This document shows, one piece after another, positions 9,999-17,533 of a stretch of DNA of 64,000 nt. The DNA is from Pseudomonas sp. RIT-PI-q (GTDB taxonomy: Bacteria; Pseudomonadota; Gammaproteobacteria; Pseudomonadales; Pseudomonadaceae). Under the pieces are notes generated by a model. The model saw nothing but the letters and a program-made list of their open reading frames with translations. It did no database searches and had not been told where the DNA came from. Position 1 is the first letter of the stretch. Every line of letters begins with the position of its first letter. The stretch is taken from the NCBI RefSeq assembly GCF_001297125.1, contig NZ_LHPC01000025.1, positions 1-64,000 on the forward strand. The letters run 5' to 3'. A program made the translations under genes and the position numbers.

Positions 9999-10087
9999 CT
10001 TCGCGGGCAAGCCTCGCTCCTACAGTATTTGTGTGGAGGCATAAAATTTCACGATACACATCCTGTAGGAGCGAGGCTTGCCCGCGA
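9999..10087. repeat. REP doublet, right flank of RAYT gene
   Basis: CTTCGCGGGCAAGCCTCGCT with CCTACAG at 9999-10025 faces its reverse complement ending at 10087, the same family as the doublet at 9354-9429. It occupies the space between the RAYT promoter and the HAD gene's 3' end. Confidence 0.92.
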
Positions 10088-10097
10088 ATGAGTGTGA

Positions 10098-10748
10098 TCA
10101 GCGCTGCAAAAACGCCTGATGCATCTCGTCCAGCGTCTCGAAGTGATAGGCCGGTGCTTCTGCGCTCAATTCTTCCCTGCTGCCAAAACCATAACCCACC
10201 GCCGCTGCATCCAGCCCATTGCTGCGTGCACCGATCAAGTCGTGTTTGCGGTCGCCGATCATTAGGGTGTTGGCCGGGTCCAGGCCTTCTTCGGCCATCA
10301 GGTGGGCAATCAGCTCGACTTTATTGGTTCGGGTTCCGTCCAGTTCGCTGCCGTAAATCACTTTGAAGTGTTTGGCGAAGTCGAAGTGTCGGGCGATTTC
10401 CCGGGCAAAAATCCATGGCTTGGAGGTCGCGATGTACAGCTGTCGCCCTTGTCCGCCAAGGGTTTCCAACAGCGGCGTGACGCCGTCGAAGACGCGGTTT
10501 TCGTACAGGCCGGTGACCTTGAAGCGTTCGCGGTAAAAGTTGACCGCCTCCCAGGCCTTGGCTTCGTCGAAGTCATAGAACTGCATGAACGCCTGCAACA
10601 ACGGCGGGCCGATGAAGTGCTCAAGCTTGGTCAGGTCGGGCTCGTCGATACCCAACTTGCTCAAGGCGAACTGGATCGAACGGGTGATCCCTTCGCGCGG
10701 GTCGGTCAGGGTGCCATCGAGGTCGAACAAAACGGTTGGGTAATGCAT
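10098..10748 (-). CDS. HAD-family phosphatase (phosphoglycolate phosphatase-like)
   Basis: 216 residues with all HAD motifs: DLDGTLTD (I, nucleophile Asp8 and acid/base Asp10), ATSKP (II), the Lys of TNKVELIAHL (III) and GDRKHD (IV). A helical cap follows motif I (subfamily IA), as in Gph, which removes 2-phosphoglycolate made during DNA repair. The substrate is not proven. It corresponds to the HAD gene next to the gamma carbonic anhydrase in P. aeruginosa (PA0065). Both may be co-transcribed. Confidence 0.9.
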   Translation of the reverse strand: MHYPTVLFDLDGTLTDPREGITRSIQFALSKLGIDEPDLTKLEHFIGPPLLQAFMQFYDFDEAKAWEAVNFYRERFKVTGLYENRVFDGVTPLLETLGGQGRQLYIATSKPWIFAREIARHFDFAKHFKVIYGSELDGTRTNKVELIAHLMAEEGLDPANTLMIGDRKHDLIGARSNGLDAAAVGYGFGSREELSAEAPAYHFETLDEMHQAFLQR

Positions 10749-10787
10749 GAAAATTCCTGAGCAATAGCGGGACGCTTTATTAGAGGC

Positions 10788-11333
10788 TTAGAGCTTGTCG
10801 TAGCCTTCGGCCAGATGCAGGTCCTTGAGTTTCACGTAGTTCGCCGCGCTGTAGGTGAAAAAGGCTTTTTCCTTGTCAGTCAGCGGCCGAATCTGTTTCA
10901 CCGGGCTGCCCACATAAAGAAAACCGCTTTCCAGGCACTTGCCGGGGGGGACCAGGCTGCCGGCGCCAATGATCACTTCGTCCTCGACCACCGCGCCGTC
11001 CATGACGATGCTGCTCATGCCGATCAGAATCCGATTGCCCACCGAGCAGCCATGCAGCATGACTTTATGAGCGATGGTCACATCGTCTCCGATCAGCAAC
11101 GGGAAGCCATCGGGATTGAACGGCCCGGCGTGGGTAATGTGCAACACGCAGCCGTCCTGCACGCTGGTGCGCGCACCGATACGGATGTGGTGCATGTCGC
11201 CGCGGATCACCGTCAGCGGCCAAACGGAGCTGTCTTCGCCGATTTCGACGTCGCCGATCACCACCGCCGAGCCGTCGACAAAAGCGCCTTTGCCGAGCAA
11301 CGGCATGTGGTTCTGATACTTGCGAAGGGTCAC
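10788..11333 (-). CDS. Gamma carbonic anhydrase family hexapeptide protein
   Basis: 181 residues of left-handed beta-helix hexapeptide repeats (VVIGDVEIGEDSSVWPLTVI and onward), then a C-terminal helix. Metal ligands typical of the YrdA/Cam-like family are visible: His in ITHAGP, IAHKVMLHGC and the adjacent His. Start is GTG at 11333 (protein VTLRKYQNHMPLLGKG); the longer upstream frame runs into the prlC promoter. Proven carbonic anhydrase activity varies in this family, so the enzymatic role is tentative. Confidence 0.88.
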   Translation of the reverse strand: MTLRKYQNHMPLLGKGAFVDGSAVVIGDVEIGEDSSVWPLTVIRGDMHHIRIGARTSVQDGCVLHITHAGPFNPDGFPLLIGDDVTIAHKVMLHGCSVGNRILIGMSSIVMDGAVVEDEVIIGAGSLVPPGKCLESGFLYVGSPVKQIRPLTDKEKAFFTYSAANYVKLKDLHLAEGYDKL

Positions 11334-11422
11334 GATAGGGTTTCTCTCTGTTGCTGATAGCTGCGGTGAGCGTCGATTGTAATTAAGATGGCTCCATGTT
11401 TCTTCCAGCCAAGGTGCCAACC

Positions 11423-13474
11423 GTGAGCGTGAACAACCCTCTTTTGCAGTCCTACGACCTGCCGCCGTTCTCGGCGATCCGTGCCGAACACGTGCAACCG
11501 GCCATTGACCAGATCCTGGCTGACAACCGCGCCGCCATTATCGAGATCCTCAAAACCCAAGGCAAACAACCAACCTGGGCCGGCCTGGTGCTGGCGATGG
11601 ACGAACTCAATGACCGTCTGGGCGCGGCCTGGAGCCCGGTCAGCCACCTGAACGCCGTGTGCAACAGCGCCGAGCTGCGTGAAGCTTACGAGTCGTGCCT
11701 TCCAGCATTGAGCGCCTACTCCACCGAGCTGGGCCAGAACCGCGAGTTGTTCGAGGCCTTCGAAGCCCTGGCCAACAGCCCGCAAGCTGCCGGTTTCGAC
11801 GTGGCGCAGAAAACTATCCTGGAACACTCCCTGCGTGACTTCCGTCTGTCGGGTATCGACCTGCCGGAAGCCGAACAAAAGCGTTACGCCGAAGTGCAGA
11901 GCAAATTGTCGGAGCTGGGCAGTCGCTTCTCCAACCAGCTGCTCGACGCGACTCAGGCCTGGACCAAGCATGTCACCGATGAAGCTACCCTGGCAGGCCT
12001 GACCGATTCGGCCAAGGCGCAAATGGCTGCCGCCGCGCAGGCCAAGGACCTCGACGGCTGGCTGATCACCCTCGAATTCCCGAGCTACTACGCGGTGATG
12101 ACCTACGCCCAGGACCGCAGCCTGCGCGAAGAAGTTTACGCGGCCTACTGCACCCGTGCGTCGGATCAAGGCCCGAATGCCGGGCAGAACGATAACGGCC
12201 CGGTCATGGAAGAAATCCTCGACCTGCGTCAGGAGCTGGCCAAGCTGTTGGGTTTCGCCAGCTTCTCGGAGCTGAGTCTGGCGACCAAAATGGCCGAATC
12301 CAGCGATCAGGTCCTCAGTTTCCTACGCGATCTGGCCAAGCGCAGCAAACCGTTTGCCGCTCAGGATCTGCAACAGCTCAAAGCCTACGCCGCCGAACAA
12401 GGCTGCCCGGACCTGCAAAGCTGGGACAGCGGTTTCTACGGTGAAAAACTTCGCGAGCAGCGCTACAGCGTTGCCCAGGAAGCCCTTCGCGCCTACTTCC
12501 CGATCGACAAGGTATTGGGTGGCTTGTTTGCCATCGTTCAACGTCTGTACGGCATCGAGATCGCCGAGCTGAAAGGCTTCGACACCTGGCACCCGGACGT
12601 TCGCCTGTTCGAAATCAAGGAAAACGGCCAACACGTCGGGCGTTTCTTCTTCGACCTTTATGCTCGCGCCAACAAGCGTGGCGGTGCCTGGATGGACGGC
12701 GCACGTGATCGTCGTCGCACGGCAGAAGGCGTACTGCAAAGCCCGGTGGCCAATCTGGTGTGCAACTTCACCCCGGCCGACAGCGGCAAGCCTGCGCTGC
12801 TGACCCACGATGAAGTGACCACCCTGTTCCACGAATTCGGCCATGGCCTGCACCACCTGCTGACCCGTGTCGAACACGCTGGCGTGTCCGGTATCAACGG
12901 CGTGGCCTGGGACGCGGTCGAACTGCCAAGCCAGTTCATGGAAAACTGGTGCTGGGAGCCGGAAGGTCTGGCGCTGATCTCCGGTCACTACGAAAGCGGC
13001 GAACCGTTGCCCCAGGATCTGCTGGAAAAAATGCTCGCGGCGAAGAACTTCCAGTCCGGCCTGATGATGGTTCGCCAACTGGAATTCTCGCTGTTCGACT
13101 TCGAACTGCATGCCACCCACGGCGACGGCCGCAGCGTGCTGCAAGTGCTCGAAGGCGTGCGCGACGAGGTCTCGGTCATGCGTCCGCCGGCCTACAACCG
13201 CTTCCCGAACAGTTTCGCTCACATCTTCGCCGGTGGTTACGCGGCGGGTTACTACAGCTATAAGTGGGCTGAAGTGCTGTCGGCCGATGCGTTCTCGAAG
13301 TTCGAAGAAGAGGGCGTACTCAACGCCGACACCGGTCGCGCGTTCCGCGAAGCGATCCTGGCGCGCGGTGGTTCTCAGGAACCAATGGTGCTGTTCGTCG
13401 ACTTCCGCGGACGTCCGCCGTCGATTGACGCACTCTTGCGCCACAGCGGCCTGAGTGAGGTCGCGGCAGCATGA
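11423..13474 (+). CDS. prlC: Oligopeptidase A
   Basis: 683 residues, M3-family zinc peptidase degrading short peptides including cleaved signal peptides in the cytoplasm. The zinc site is TLFHEFGHGLHHLL, with the third ligand Glu about 25 residues on in AWDAVELPSQFMENW. The start is taken as GTG at 11423 (MSVNNPLLQ), because AAGG lies 6-8 nt upstream and P. aeruginosa PrlC starts equivalently; ATG at 11396 adds nine unrelated residues. The stop overlaps the following yheV-type gene in an ATGA. Confidence 0.94.
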   Translation: MSVNNPLLQSYDLPPFSAIRAEHVQPAIDQILADNRAAIIEILKTQGKQPTWAGLVLAMDELNDRLGAAWSPVSHLNAVCNSAELREAYESCLPALSAYSTELGQNRELFEAFEALANSPQAAGFDVAQKTILEHSLRDFRLSGIDLPEAEQKRYAEVQSKLSELGSRFSNQLLDATQAWTKHVTDEATLAGLTDSAKAQMAAAAQAKDLDGWLITLEFPSYYAVMTYAQDRSLREEVYAAYCTRASDQGPNAGQNDNGPVMEEILDLRQELAKLLGFASFSELSLATKMAESSDQVLSFLRDLAKRSKPFAAQDLQQLKAYAAEQGCPDLQSWDSGFYGEKLREQRYSVAQEALRAYFPIDKVLGGLFAIVQRLYGIEIAELKGFDTWHPDVRLFEIKENGQHVGRFFFDLYARANKRGGAWMDGARDRRRTAEGVLQSPVANLVCNFTPADSGKPALLTHDEVTTLFHEFGHGLHHLLTRVEHAGVSGINGVAWDAVELPSQFMENWCWEPEGLALISGHYESGEPLPQDLLEKMLAAKNFQSGLMMVRQLEFSLFDFELHATHGDGRSVLQVLEGVRDEVSVMRPPAYNRFPNSFAHIFAGGYAAGYYSYKWAEVLSADAFSKFEEEGVLNADTGRAFREAILARGGSQEPMVLFVDFRGRPPSIDALLRHSGLSEVAAA

Positions 13475-13758
13475 GTGAGGGTCCTGTGATTACCAAAAGA
13501 CGCTTTATCGCCGGTGCGGTGTGCCCGGCATGCAGCGAGCCGGACAAGTTGATGATGTGGAACGAAGACGAAGTCCCGCATCGCGAATGCGTGGCCTGCG
13601 GTTATTCCGACACGTTGAATGAACAAGGCCTGTCCGTGCCCAAGGAATTGGGCACGCGGGTTAACACGTCGGCGCTGAAGGTGCCGGATGCCAAGGTTCA
13701 GGCCGTGCAGTTTTTCCCGAACCCCAAGCTGAAGAAAAAGCCTGACGAGCAGCACTGA
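13471..13758 (+). CDS. YheV-family putative zinc ribbon protein
   Basis: 95 residues with two CxxC knuckles, CPAC near residue 18 and CVAC near 40, forming a zinc ribbon, then a basic C-terminus. The family (DUF2387/YheV) is always next to prlC. Translational coupling is indicated by the ATGA overlap with prlC. Function unknown. Confidence 0.9.
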   Translation: MSEGPVITKRRFIAGAVCPACSEPDKLMMWNEDEVPHRECVACGYSDTLNEQGLSVPKELGTRVNTSALKVPDAKVQAVQFFPNPKLKKKPDEQH

Positions 13759-13762
13759 TAGC

Positions 13763-13794
13763 TGCCCCCTCACTGTGCAATGCAGTGAGGGGCA
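13763..13794. terminator. Hairpin between convergent genes
   Basis: TGCCCC(C)TCACTG pairs with CAGTGAGGGGCA, a 12-bp stem with one bulge and a short loop. It lies between yheV (plus) and the phosphatase gene (minus). There is no clear T tract, so termination is inferred from position. Confidence 0.5.
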
Positions 13795-13796
13795 AC

Positions 13797-14441
13797 TTAT
13801 TCAACGTGGGCCGACTTGAACCAGCTTTTCATCGAGCACGCGGCAAACGGGCTGGTACTGCAATCGCCGTTGGCCAGCGCCGTGCGAAGCTTGTCGACAT
13901 CGGCCTGCATCATGTAACGAACACCGTCCTTGAAATGGGTACTGTCGCCAAAACCGCCCTGGGTCATTTCGCTCAGCGCATCCTCCTTGCTCCAACCCTG
14001 CACCACCACACGGTACATCGCCGCCATCAGGCCGGTGCGGTCCGAACCATGTTTGCAGTGCATCAGTACCGGGCCTTTGGCTTCGGCGGCTTGAATGGTG
14101 CGCAAGGCCTTGATTACATCCGCGTCATCCACGTGATTGGTGCGATAAGGCAGTTGAACCTGTGCGATATCTGGCGTGGATAACCAGCTTGAATCCGATT
14201 CGGGCAGGAAATTGATAACGGTGGCGACCTTGAGCTTTTGCAGTAATGACACGGCGCCCTGGTCTGGTAGTGCGCTTCGATAGAGCGTCGGCGACATTTG
14301 ATAGAGGTTGTATTGCACCTCAACGGATTGAGCCCACTCCGCAGGACGGTGCAAAGTGGTGTCGTCAGCGTGGGCCAGGGTCAGGTTGAAACAGGCGACC
14401 AGCGATAGGCATATCGCAGGGATACAGCGCGGTAGTGACAT
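13797..14441 (-). CDS. Secreted tyrosine/dual-specificity phosphatase
   Basis: 214 residues with a signal peptide (MSLPRCIPAICLSLVACFNL, cut near AHA-DD) and the P-loop HCKHGSDRTG (HCx5R), whose Cys and Arg are the catalytic pair. The general-acid Asp probably lies in NHVDDADV. The layout resembles small periplasmic phosphatases of the DSP family found in pseudomonads. The C-terminus has a Cys pair (GDCS...AACS). Start at 14441 removes a weak GTG extension. Target unknown. Confidence 0.85.
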   Translation of the reverse strand: MSLPRCIPAICLSLVACFNLTLAHADDTTLHRPAEWAQSVEVQYNLYQMSPTLYRSALPDQGAVSLLQKLKVATVINFLPESDSSWLSTPDIAQVQLPYRTNHVDDADVIKALRTIQAAEAKGPVLMHCKHGSDRTGLMAAMYRVVVQGWSKEDALSEMTQGGFGDSTHFKDGVRYMMQADVDKLRTALANGDCSTSPFAACSMKSWFKSAHVE

Positions 14442-14448
14442 GCTTGGG

Positions 14449-14502
14449 TGACCGTTCAGGGAGAGGCTGGATATTGGCACCCAGAATCACCCCTGAACGG
14501 TC
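14449..14502. promoter_or_regulatory. 13-bp inverted repeat in the phosphatase promoter region
   Basis: TGACCGTTCAGGG (about 14449-14461) and CCCTGAACGGTCA (about 14490-14502) are exact reverse complements, separated by 28 bp. It sits 8-60 bp upstream of the phosphatase ATG. It could be an operator pair bound by a dimeric regulator or a leader hairpin. Confidence 0.5.
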
Positions 14503-14569
14503 AAAGCCCTGTGAGGGGGGTGTCAATGAAACGTGAAACGGTGCTGCCTGGCCTTCAGAAGGCTCGGAC

Positions 14570-15127
14570 TTACAATTTTAGCTTGATGAACGATTTGAGC
14601 AGGTCGTCCAGCCCCTGGATGCGAACGATGCCGGTGTAGGGATCGATCCTTCGGACTATAAAACTTGCGCCATCGTCCACGGATAAAGCAGTCAAGGCAT
14701 AGTCGAACTCCGACTCATCACCATCCTCCATATCCAGCACTTCAATTTGCACCCCGATTCTCTGAGGAGGAACGGGTCCAACAGGTTTATCTGGATCAAA
14801 GGTATCAACAAGGTCTTCTGGTTCAAGAGAAAGAAATGCTCCGTAGCCAACATCAACTACCGATTGACGATAAAAGGCGAGAGCGAGTTGAGTAATAGCG
14901 TCTACGTCCTTCTCATCAATGTTATTGTCTGGAATGACGTCTATATCAGACCAGGGGTCGTAGTCGAGTTTGTGTTCTTCAGTCCCGGCCGTTATATGCA
15001 ACGCCATGGTGGTTATGTTGGTATAAAGCCCTGCACCTTGCTCTCGCACTAACCTTATAATTATTTTATTACTTTCAGGTGTTTCTACTCGCTGTAGAAA
15101 GACGCCTGTATCGCCTGGTGTCCACAT
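14570..15127 (-). CDS. Acidic protein of unknown function (second gene of pair)
   Basis: 185 residues, starting MWTPGDTGVFLQRVE. The start at 15127 follows AGGGAAAG; a frame extension upstream is discarded. Strongly acidic. The segment DNNIDEKDVDAITQLALAF resembles a degenerate version of the calcium loop of the upstream gene product, and G(V/I)FLQ(R/K) is shared near both N-termini, so the two are probably paralogues. No signal peptide. A+T content is higher than the flanks, suggesting acquisition. Function unknown. Confidence 0.65.
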   Translation of the reverse strand: MWTPGDTGVFLQRVETPESNKIIIRLVREQGAGLYTNITTMALHITAGTEEHKLDYDPWSDIDVIPDNNIDEKDVDAITQLALAFYRQSVVDVGYGAFLSLEPEDLVDTFDPDKPVGPVPPQRIGVQIEVLDMEDGDESEFDYALTALSVDDGASFIVRRIDPYTGIVRIQGLDDLLKSFIKLKL

Positions 15128-15234
15128 AATACTTTCCCTGTATACCCAAGCTGCTGCGCATGAACCCCATGCGCAGCAGACCATTGGACCTATGACAGTC
15201 AGTCAGCCTGTTGAGGCCGACCGGCATTCATCAA

Positions 15235-15534
15235 TTACGGATTGACAATATTTGCGTAAGCTTTGGCCAGTACCAGCAGCTTTGCCTTGTCGCTGTCGTC
15301 GATGTCGCCGTCACCGTCCACGTCTCGGGCATCGCCAATACTGAAAGATTGACCACCATCGTAAGACGAAGCAACGTAAATGGTGGAACTCAGCAGGCTC
15401 TCAGTGGGAGTGCCATTACCATCCAGACTTGATTCTTTCAAGGCAAACTGCATGGAGACCAAAACTTCATCCGGGTCGACTATGGTAGGCCCAAGTTTTT
15501 GTAAAAAGATGCCACGACGATTGAAATACGACAT
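15235..15534 (-). CDS. Small protein with dockerin-like calcium loop
   Basis: 99 residues. The C-terminus contains DVDGDGDIDDSDKAKLLVLA, matching the dockerin/EF-hand loop pattern DxDxDGxxDxxDxxxL. The rest has no recognised domain. AGGA lies 8 nt before the ATG. It is first gene of a likely two-gene transcript with 14570-15127 (107-bp gap). Without a signal peptide, secretion or partner binding is unproven. Function unknown. Confidence 0.65.
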   Translation of the reverse strand: MSYFNRRGIFLQKLGPTIVDPDEVLVSMQFALKESSLDGNGTPTESLLSSTIYVASSYDGGQSFSIGDARDVDGDGDIDDSDKAKLLVLAKAYANIVNP

Positions 15535-15743
15535 TAGTAAGTCCTTTTAAGTGTTATCCATATTTATGTTTACAGCGATTCGGACAATACAGACAAACAT
15601 AACTTTTAGGCCATTATTCATATGTAACCCTCAATTGCAAAAACTTGGGAGACGCCCATCTTTACTTACCTGATTAATCTGTTAATTAGTCGTTGATATA
15701 AAAAGCGCCGAACGGCAGTAGCTCGCTGACGACCCTTGCGATA

Positions 15744-15759
15744 CTGTATGCACATACAG
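15744..15759. promoter_or_regulatory. LexA (SOS) box of the radical SAM gene
   Basis: CTGTATGCACATACAG: a perfectly placed CTGT-N8-ACAG palindrome whose inner bases ATG/CAT are also symmetric. It ends 17 bp before the ATG of the radical SAM gene. The P. aeruginosa orthologue (PA0069) is, to my knowledge, a member of the LexA regulon. Confidence 0.88.
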
Positions 15760-15776
15760 CATCAAGGGTTCACCCC

Positions 15777-16007
15777 ATGAACACGCCATTGCCCCCACGC
15801 GGTCGCGGCACCGCGACCAACCCGCACAACCGCTTCGCCCCCAGTCGCTCGGTGGCCGAGGACGACGGCTGGTATCAGGAAGCGCCGATGACCCAGGGCA
15901 CCGAGGTGCGCATCGAGACCGCGAAAACCATCATCACCCGCAATAACTCGCCGGACCTGCCCTTCGATCGCTCGATCAATCCTTATCGCGGCTGCGAGCA
16001 CGGCTGA
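15777..16007 (+). pseudogene. PA0069-family radical SAM protein, 5' fragment
   Basis: Encodes the first 76 residues up to NPYRGCEHG. A stop (TGA) is created exactly at the element junction: the host codon TGC for the second cluster cysteine becomes TGA. The CxxxCxxC motif that holds the [4Fe-4S] cluster is thus cut after its first Cys. The remainder is at 28671-29503, and joining at GCTG gives an intact 352-residue frame. The fragment cannot bind the cluster and should be inactive. Function of the full protein is unknown, apart from SOS control. Confidence 0.93.
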
Positions 16008-16028
16008 CTGTATTCAATGATACGTACC
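15980..16028. other. attL of the serine-recombinase element
   Basis: Host half-site (radical SAM codons) to 16002, shared core GCTG at 16003-16006, then the phage-type arm running to GTACC at 16024-16028. GTACC mirrors GGTAC at 28651-28655 in attR. From the core centre both lie 22-23 bp away, as expected for attP arms of a serine integrase. Confidence 0.8.
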
Positions 16029-16081
16029 GATATGAGCTGTACGTGAAATCTAGCCCTCTGGTGAGCGTCTTAGGCGACAGA

Positions 16082-16393
16082 ATGAAAGACGATTTGATTG
16101 ACGACTCTGGGTTTGAGCTGGGCATGCCCTCTCACCTTGAGCTGCTGAAACACCAATGTGATTTGCTGGGTGCTGAGCTGGAAACGACACGCCGGGATTT
16201 ACGCAGGGCTCACAAGACCATCGCCGGAATGATCGTCATGTACCGCGACAGCTCAACGGAGCTTGCAGCCTTGAAGGTTGAACACGAACGGCTGAAGTGG
16301 ACGCTGACAGACCTGTACCGGCGAGAGAGTGGGAGGGAAACGGCACTGTTGGGCTATGCCTACGGCGACTACTCGAAACAGGAGAAACCTTGA
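16082..16393 (+). CDS. Short coiled-coil protein of the element
   Basis: 103 residues from ATG 16082, or 116 from a GTG at 16043; neither has a convincing ribosome site. The middle (LELLKHQCDLLGAELETTRR through ALKVEHERLKWTLTDLY) is a continuous amphipathic helix likely to form a coiled coil. It is the first element gene after attL and could be transcribed from the host LexA-controlled promoter by readthrough. No family recognised. Confidence 0.6.
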   Translation: MKDDLIDDSGFELGMPSHLELLKHQCDLLGAELETTRRDLRRAHKTIAGMIVMYRDSSTELAALKVEHERLKWTLTDLYRRESGRETALLGYAYGDYSKQEKP

Positions 16394-16478
16394 GCCCCAG
16401 GTCGAACATGTGACGTGATGGCAGCCAGCTACTGCACCCGGTAAGCTCGCAACTCAAATCCACTATGGACGGACGATT

Positions 16479-17123
16479 ATGAGCACAGACGGTTTAGACA
16501 ACCCCACAACAGAGCTAAAGGCATTCATTACAGCGAACCTTGCTGACCACTGTGGGCTGGACATCCATGGCGTCTACGAAATAGACACGCTTGAAGGCTT
16601 CGACATCCGTGAAGCGTGTCGTAGCCATGGCCTAGAAATTGAAGAGGTCAAAGGGTTTGAGTCTGAGGATGAGGCGGATGCTGTTCGCTATCAGCAATCA
16701 GAAATACTGCATGCGGGGGTAACAATCCTCGTGAAAATCGGTGGACTTCTCAAGCCCGTGATTTTCATCAAGCGGGAGATGTCGAACTACGCCAGCTTGA
16801 ACGAATATGTCCGGTACGGAATTACTCTGCACGAGCTGGGGCATGCTGACGACATGATCCGAGGCATCAACTACCAAGACGGCAAGTCGATTTCATTGGA
16901 CAAGGCAGAGGCATACGCGGAAGTTTTCTGCTTACGTCGATTGAACGGGAACAAAGACCCAGTCTCGGAAATGACCCGAAATCTATTCGCTAAACGCCTG
17001 TGCAACATGAATGGCAAAGACCCACTCAAGAGGCGCGTCTACGAAGAGGCAATGACGATGATGTCTAGAGGGAAGGTTGCTACGTGGGCAAGCAAATCGA
17101 TACCGGGCGTCGAACTGACATAG
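16479..17123 (+). CDS. ImmA/IrrE-like zincin metallopeptidase
   Basis: 214 residues. The zinc motif is ITLHELGHADDM (His118, Glu119, His122), followed 22-26 residues later by DKAEAYAEVFCLRRL, whose Glu (144 or 148) can be the third ligand. The HExxH...E-A-x-x-F/E-A spacing resembles ImmA/IrrE peptidases, which cut repressors of phages and ICEs. The N-terminal half has no known domain. If it is ImmA-like, its target would be a repressor, but no Xre-type repressor is visible in the element. An alternative role is a toxin or anti-defence protease. A terminator overlaps its 3' end. Confidence 0.75.
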   Translation: MSTDGLDNPTTELKAFITANLADHCGLDIHGVYEIDTLEGFDIREACRSHGLEIEEVKGFESEDEADAVRYQQSEILHAGVTILVKIGGLLKPVIFIKREMSNYASLNEYVRYGITLHELGHADDMIRGINYQDGKSISLDKAEAYAEVFCLRRLNGNKDPVSEMTRNLFAKRLCNMNGKDPLKRRVYEEAMTMMSRGKVATWASKSIPGVELT

Positions 17124-17146
17124 AAACTCATCGCCCGCTTTTTTTT
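17104..17146 (+). terminator. Rho-independent terminator of the zincin gene
   Basis: CGGGCG (17104-17109) pairs with CGCCCG (17132-17137) across a 22-nt loop and is followed by eight T. It overlaps the last codons of the zincin gene. Confidence 0.65.
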
Positions 17147-17533
17147 CTGGCCTTGGCACAAATGGGCCGGGAGCCTCTTCCCACAGAATCCCACGCCCCG
17201 CCGCGAGAAGGAGTGCGACTCTTGAGGCGATTCGGTTTTCAGGCTGGAAAATAATGATGGGGCTCACCCGGCGTGACGTACTGCATCCAGCGAAGACGGG
17301 CACTGTCCACACCGGGTGAGCGAGGCGATTGTACGAGATTCTGTCGGTTCTACCGAATGCGATGAGCGAGCCTACCACTACTCAAATAGGAATCATTCTT
17401 GATCCTAAAATAAGTTGATCGCCCTTCAAGATCAGTCTGTGAGGCTCTACAACGCCACTTCAGACGACCTATAACCATGTTCTCTCTGGGTCAAAGGTGT
17501 GACGACTGGTCACTAGAATGCCCCTGTAGGACG
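17147..17533. other. Non-coding stretch with inverted repeat
   Basis: No convincing gene. GCTCACCCGG at 17262-17271 and CCGGGTGAGC at 17312-17321 are a perfect 10-bp inverted repeat spanning 60 bp. GAGGCGATT occurs twice (about 17224 and 17323). Between the zincin terminator and the 3' end of the small serine recombinase, it could hold a recombination site, an RNA or an operator; none is proven. Confidence 0.5.
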
